Part shown: positions 6,958 through 8,913 of the stretch, piece after piece
Numbering within the stretch: the first letter of the stretch is position 1
Layout of the letters: each line of letters begins with the position of its first letter
Source: Chloroflexota bacterium
GTDB lineage: Bacteria; Chloroflexota; Limnocylindria; Limnocylindrales; CSP1-4
DNA length: 8,913 nucleotides
Reading direction: 5' to 3'
Assembly (NCBI GenBank): GCA_016875645.1
Contig: VGPE01000106.1
Span: 1-8,913 of the forward strand
Program-made: the position numbers and the translations under genes
The notes under the pieces: generated by a model
What the model was told of the DNA's origin: nothing
The model's database searches: none
Seen by the model: only the letters and a program-made list of their open reading frames with translations

Positions 6958-7490
6958 GGTGCGGCGACGCGGTCCAGCCGGAGAACTGCGCGGTACGCAT
7001 CGGCGTAGGCCCCGACGCTGCGCTCCAACGTGAACTCGGCCCGTGCACGGACCCTCGCGGTCGAGCCCAGGCGCTCACGGAGGGCATCGTTCTCGAGCAG
7101 CTCGGCGATCGCGCCGGCCAGGGCGTCGGGCTCAGCGGGCGGAATCAGCAGTCCGGTGGAGCGGTCGACCACGACCTCGCTCAGCGCCCCGACGCGGGTG
7201 GCCACGACCGCCCTGCCGGCCGCAGCGGCCTCGGCCGCCGGCAGGCCGAAGCCCTCGTAAAGGCGTGTCGCGACGACGACCAGCGCCGCCGACGCCATCG
7301 CCGCGGGCATCTCGTCCGGGCGCGCCGATCCGATCGTTATCCGTTCGTCCACTCCCAGCGCAGCCGCGAGCCGACGCAGCTCGCGCGCCTCGGTCCGCTC
7401 GTAGCCGGCGCCGCCGCCGAGGAGGACCAGCCGCACGCCATGCGTCCCCGTCCGCAGCCGCGCGAACGCCGCGACCGCGTCGCGCTGGCG
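6954..7490 (-). pseudogene. GT4-family glycosyltransferase, N-terminal half missing
   Basis: The C-terminal Rossmann domain of a GT-B glycosyltransferase is clear. QRDAVAAFARLR is the helix that normally follows the 'xKG' loop, then VRLVLLGGG, ITIGSARPDEMPAAMASAALVV, YEGFGLPAAEAAAAGRAVVAT and STGLLIPPAEPDALAGAI. The EX7E pair (the two Glu in YEGFGLPAAE) is intact, so the donor-binding half is well preserved. GT4 enzymes are normally 350-420 residues, yet recognisable sequence starts at about 7490, leaving roughly 178. Upstream of that the same frame stays open to an ATG at 7610, but it encodes Arg/His-rich sequence with no family resemblance; the plus strand there instead encodes a nucleotidyltransferase tail. 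None of the three minus-strand frames restores the acceptor domain. Its stop overlaps the start of the PIG-L gene. As it stands it should not transfer sugar. Confidence 0.75.
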
Positions 7491-7658
7491 CCCCTGCCCA
7501 TCGAGGTCGATGTCCTCGTGGCGTCGCCGGCCGAGTATGCGCGAGCGCCCCGCCTGTCGGGCATGATCATGGAGGCGCTGGCGCGCAACTGGCGATCGGC
7601 ACTCCGCCATGCCGCGACGGAGGGGCGGACGTTGTTCGAGCAGTCAGCGGGGCCCTGA
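7488..7658 (+). pseudogene. C-terminal remnant of an MNT-type nucleotidyltransferase
   Basis: From about 7497 the plus strand reads PIEVDVLVASPAEYA followed by SGMIMEAL and TEGRTLFEQ. This matches the end of small stand-alone nucleotidyltransferases of the MNT/Pol-beta group, where a third Asp strand ('VDVLV'), 'sPee..' and a terminal 'EAL.EGRvLYE' helix are typical. About 54 residues remain; the catalytic GSRARG...DSDxDL half that should precede them is absent and is replaced by antisense of the glycosyltransferase. Eleven or so residues (ARNWRSALRHA) sit inside the final helix where relatives have none that I recall. The stop TGA at 7656 lies within a 15-bp convergent overlap with the transketolase-like gene. 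An intact version could have been part of an MNT-HEPN pair, but no HEPN partner is present. The call rests on pattern memory and is tentative. Confidence 0.5.
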
Positions 7659-8913
7659 CAGCGAGCCGCGGGCGCCCACCTCCGTCGCCAGCAGGCCGGC
7701 TTCGGCGATGTGCTCGGCGTCGATCCCGGCGTAGGCGTACAGGTCCGGGACGCTCCCGGACTGGCCGAATGTGTCAACGCCGAGTGGGATGACGGGCACG
7801 CCGTACGCGCCGCCCAGGAAGCTCAGGGCGTGGCTTGCGCCATCCATGACCGTCACCATCGGGGCTGCCCGCTCGCCGTCCGGGAAGAGGGTCGCCAGGT
7901 GGCCCAGCCGGTCGGGCAGCCGATCGCGGATCGCGCGCAGCCGGCTGCCATGCAGTTCCGCCGCGAGGCGCTGGGCCGAAGTGACCACGATCACGTTGGC
8001 GGCGATCTCCTCGGCGTGCAGCGCCCGCGCGGCGGCGATCGCCTCCGGGACGACCGTGCCCGAGGCGACGATCTGCACGAGCGGCGCGTCGGGCGGCAGG
8101 TCCGGGGCTGCCTCGCGGGCGACGATGAGCCGGTAGCCACCGGCCAGGACCTGCCGCCGCCACTCCTCGGGCCCGAGGCGCTCGCGCACGGGGTCGGCCA
8201 GGGCCTGGTCGATTGGCCGGGTGGACATCCGCAGGTACGTTGAGAAGCCGTTCCGTCGGTCCACGCACCCACGCGCACCCTCGAGCAGCGTCCAGACCAC
8301 CTCCTGGCCGAAGGTCGGCTCGTAGTAGTGCAGGCCCGGCAACTCGATGCCCAGCGACGGCGTCACTGTGGACTGATGCGCGCCGCCTTCGGGGGCCAGG
8401 GTGGTTCCGGACGGGGTTGCGGCCAGGATGAAGCGACTGTTGACGTAGAGGGCATAGATGAGGGCGTCGAGACCCCGGGCGATGAACGGGTCGTAGACCG
8501 TCCCGACCGGGATCAGCGTCTCCCCGAACAGCTCCGCGGTGAGGCCGACCTGACTGAGCCACAGGAACAGGTTCATTTCGCTGATGCCCAGCTCGATGTG
8601 CTGGCCCGACGGCTTGGGCTCCCAGGTCAGGATGCGCGGCCCGTCTTCGAAGCGTGGCTTCTCGTGCGGTGCGAACACTCCGACGCGGTTGATCCAGCCG
8701 CCCAGGTTGGTGGACACGGTCACATCCGGCGAGGCGGTGACGATGCGGGGCCCAACGCCCGGCACCCGAGCGAGCGTCGCCAGCGTGTCGCCGAAGACGA
8801 CCTGGGTGCTGGTCCGCGGAGCGATCCTGACGTCCACCTGGGCGGGGATGTCGGTCGGCGCCGGTGCGGCCAGCGGCTCGGCGCGCGCGCCTTCGCCGAA
8901 CAGCTCCTGGCCG
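7644..8913 (-). CDS. transketolase / homodimeric pyruvate dehydrogenase E1-like ThDP enzyme, C-terminal part (5' end outside the window)
   Basis: About 422 residues are visible and the frame stays open through the right edge (GQELFGEGARAE... upstream of a GTG at 8837 that is best read as an internal Val). The pyrimidine-binding domain is recognisable: GISEMNLFLWLSQVGL with the conserved Glu, ETLIPVGTVYDPFIARGLDALIYALY, then GTTLAPEGGAHQS with the active-site-region His, and YYEPTFGQEVVWTLLEGAR. The last part (about IVASGTVVPEAIAAARAL to the stop) is the transketolase C-terminal domain. These blocks resemble the AceE-type E1 of pyruvate dehydrogenase more than sugar transketolase, but both share the architecture. 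The ThDP-diphosphate (GDG...N) domain lies outside the window, so substrate cannot be settled. No E2 or E3 gene is in view. It ends convergently against the nucleotidyltransferase remnant. Confidence 0.85.
   Translation of the reverse strand, partial: GQELFGEGARAEPLAAPAPTDIPAQVDVRIAPRTSTQVVFGDTLATLARVPGVGPRIVTASPDVTVSTNLGGWINRVGVFAPHEKPRFEDGPRILTWEPKPSGQHIELGISEMNLFLWLSQVGLTAELFGETLIPVGTVYDPFIARGLDALIYALYVNSRFILAATPSGTTLAPEGGAHQSTVTPSLGIELPGLHYYEPTFGQEVVWTLLEGARGCVDRRNGFSTYLRMSTRPIDQALADPVRERLGPEEWRRQVLAGGYRLIVAREAAPDLPPDAPLVQIVASGTVVPEAIAAARALHAEEIAANVIVVTSAQRLAAELHGSRLRAIRDRLPDRLGHLATLFPDGERAAPMVTVMDGASHALSFLGGAYGVPVIPLGVDTFGQSGSVPDLYAYAGIDAEHIAEAGLLATEVGARGSLSGPR

Noticed and set aside
7043..7792. 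249-codon plus-strand open frame across the glycosyltransferase
   Set aside because: Arg/Pro/Ala-rich shadow; the minus strand there encodes a clear GT4 C-terminal domain.
7774..8562. 262-codon minus-strand open frame inside the transketolase-like gene
   Set aside because: Out of frame with the conserved ThDP-enzyme blocks; Arg/Gly-rich with no motif.

Overview
The window is about 8.9 kb of very GC-rich bacterial DNA, by eye near 70% G+C, with strong third-position G/C bias. Gene content and protein flavour suggest a Chloroflexota lineage (Limnocylindria-like) or a similar GC-rich soil or freshwater bacterium. A GlgP of the short 'alpha-glucan family phosphorylase' type, a GH57 glucanotransferase beside it, and start codons sitting 6-7 nt behind a -10 box all fit. 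This assignment is inference; no rRNA or marker gene is present.

Left half (1-5763): an alpha-glucan (glycogen/maltodextrin) locus. A GH57 4-alpha-glucanotransferase/amylase-type gene (cut by the left edge and carrying a frameshift) and an alpha-glucan phosphorylase (glgP) run leftward as an operon. Glycogen synthase (glgA) runs rightward from the same 95-bp divergent promoter region. Synthesis (GlgA) and mobilisation (GlgP plus the glucan-rearranging GH57 enzyme) therefore share one control region. Directly behind glgA is a small tandem-ACT-domain protein with a good Shine-Dalgarno and a possible promoter of its own over the glgA stop codon.

Middle (5764-7658): a scar zone. First comes a wrecked ABC exporter: the N-terminal third of a DrrA-type ATPase with an intact Walker A, a frameshift, then a direct jump to what looks like the last segment of an ABC-2 permease. 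An apparently intact PIG-L/LmbE-family deacetylase follows on the minus strand, coupled by a GTGA overlap to a GT4-family glycosyltransferase. That glycosyltransferase has lost its N-terminal half. At the break point (about 7485-7500) the sequence switches to the C-terminal tail of a plus-strand MNT-type nucleotidyltransferase that has also lost its N-terminus, as expected if one deletion removed the facing 5' halves of two divergent genes.

Right end (7644-8913): the C-terminal half of a thiamine-diphosphate enzyme of the transketolase / homodimeric pyruvate dehydrogenase E1 superfamily, minus strand, running off the right edge.

I see no CRISPR array, tRNA, rRNA, insertion sequence or convincing new multi-gene system. 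The points most worth checking are the three independent gene breakages (real decay or assembly error), the compact divergent glg promoter with apparently leaderless starts, and the glgA-linked ACT protein.
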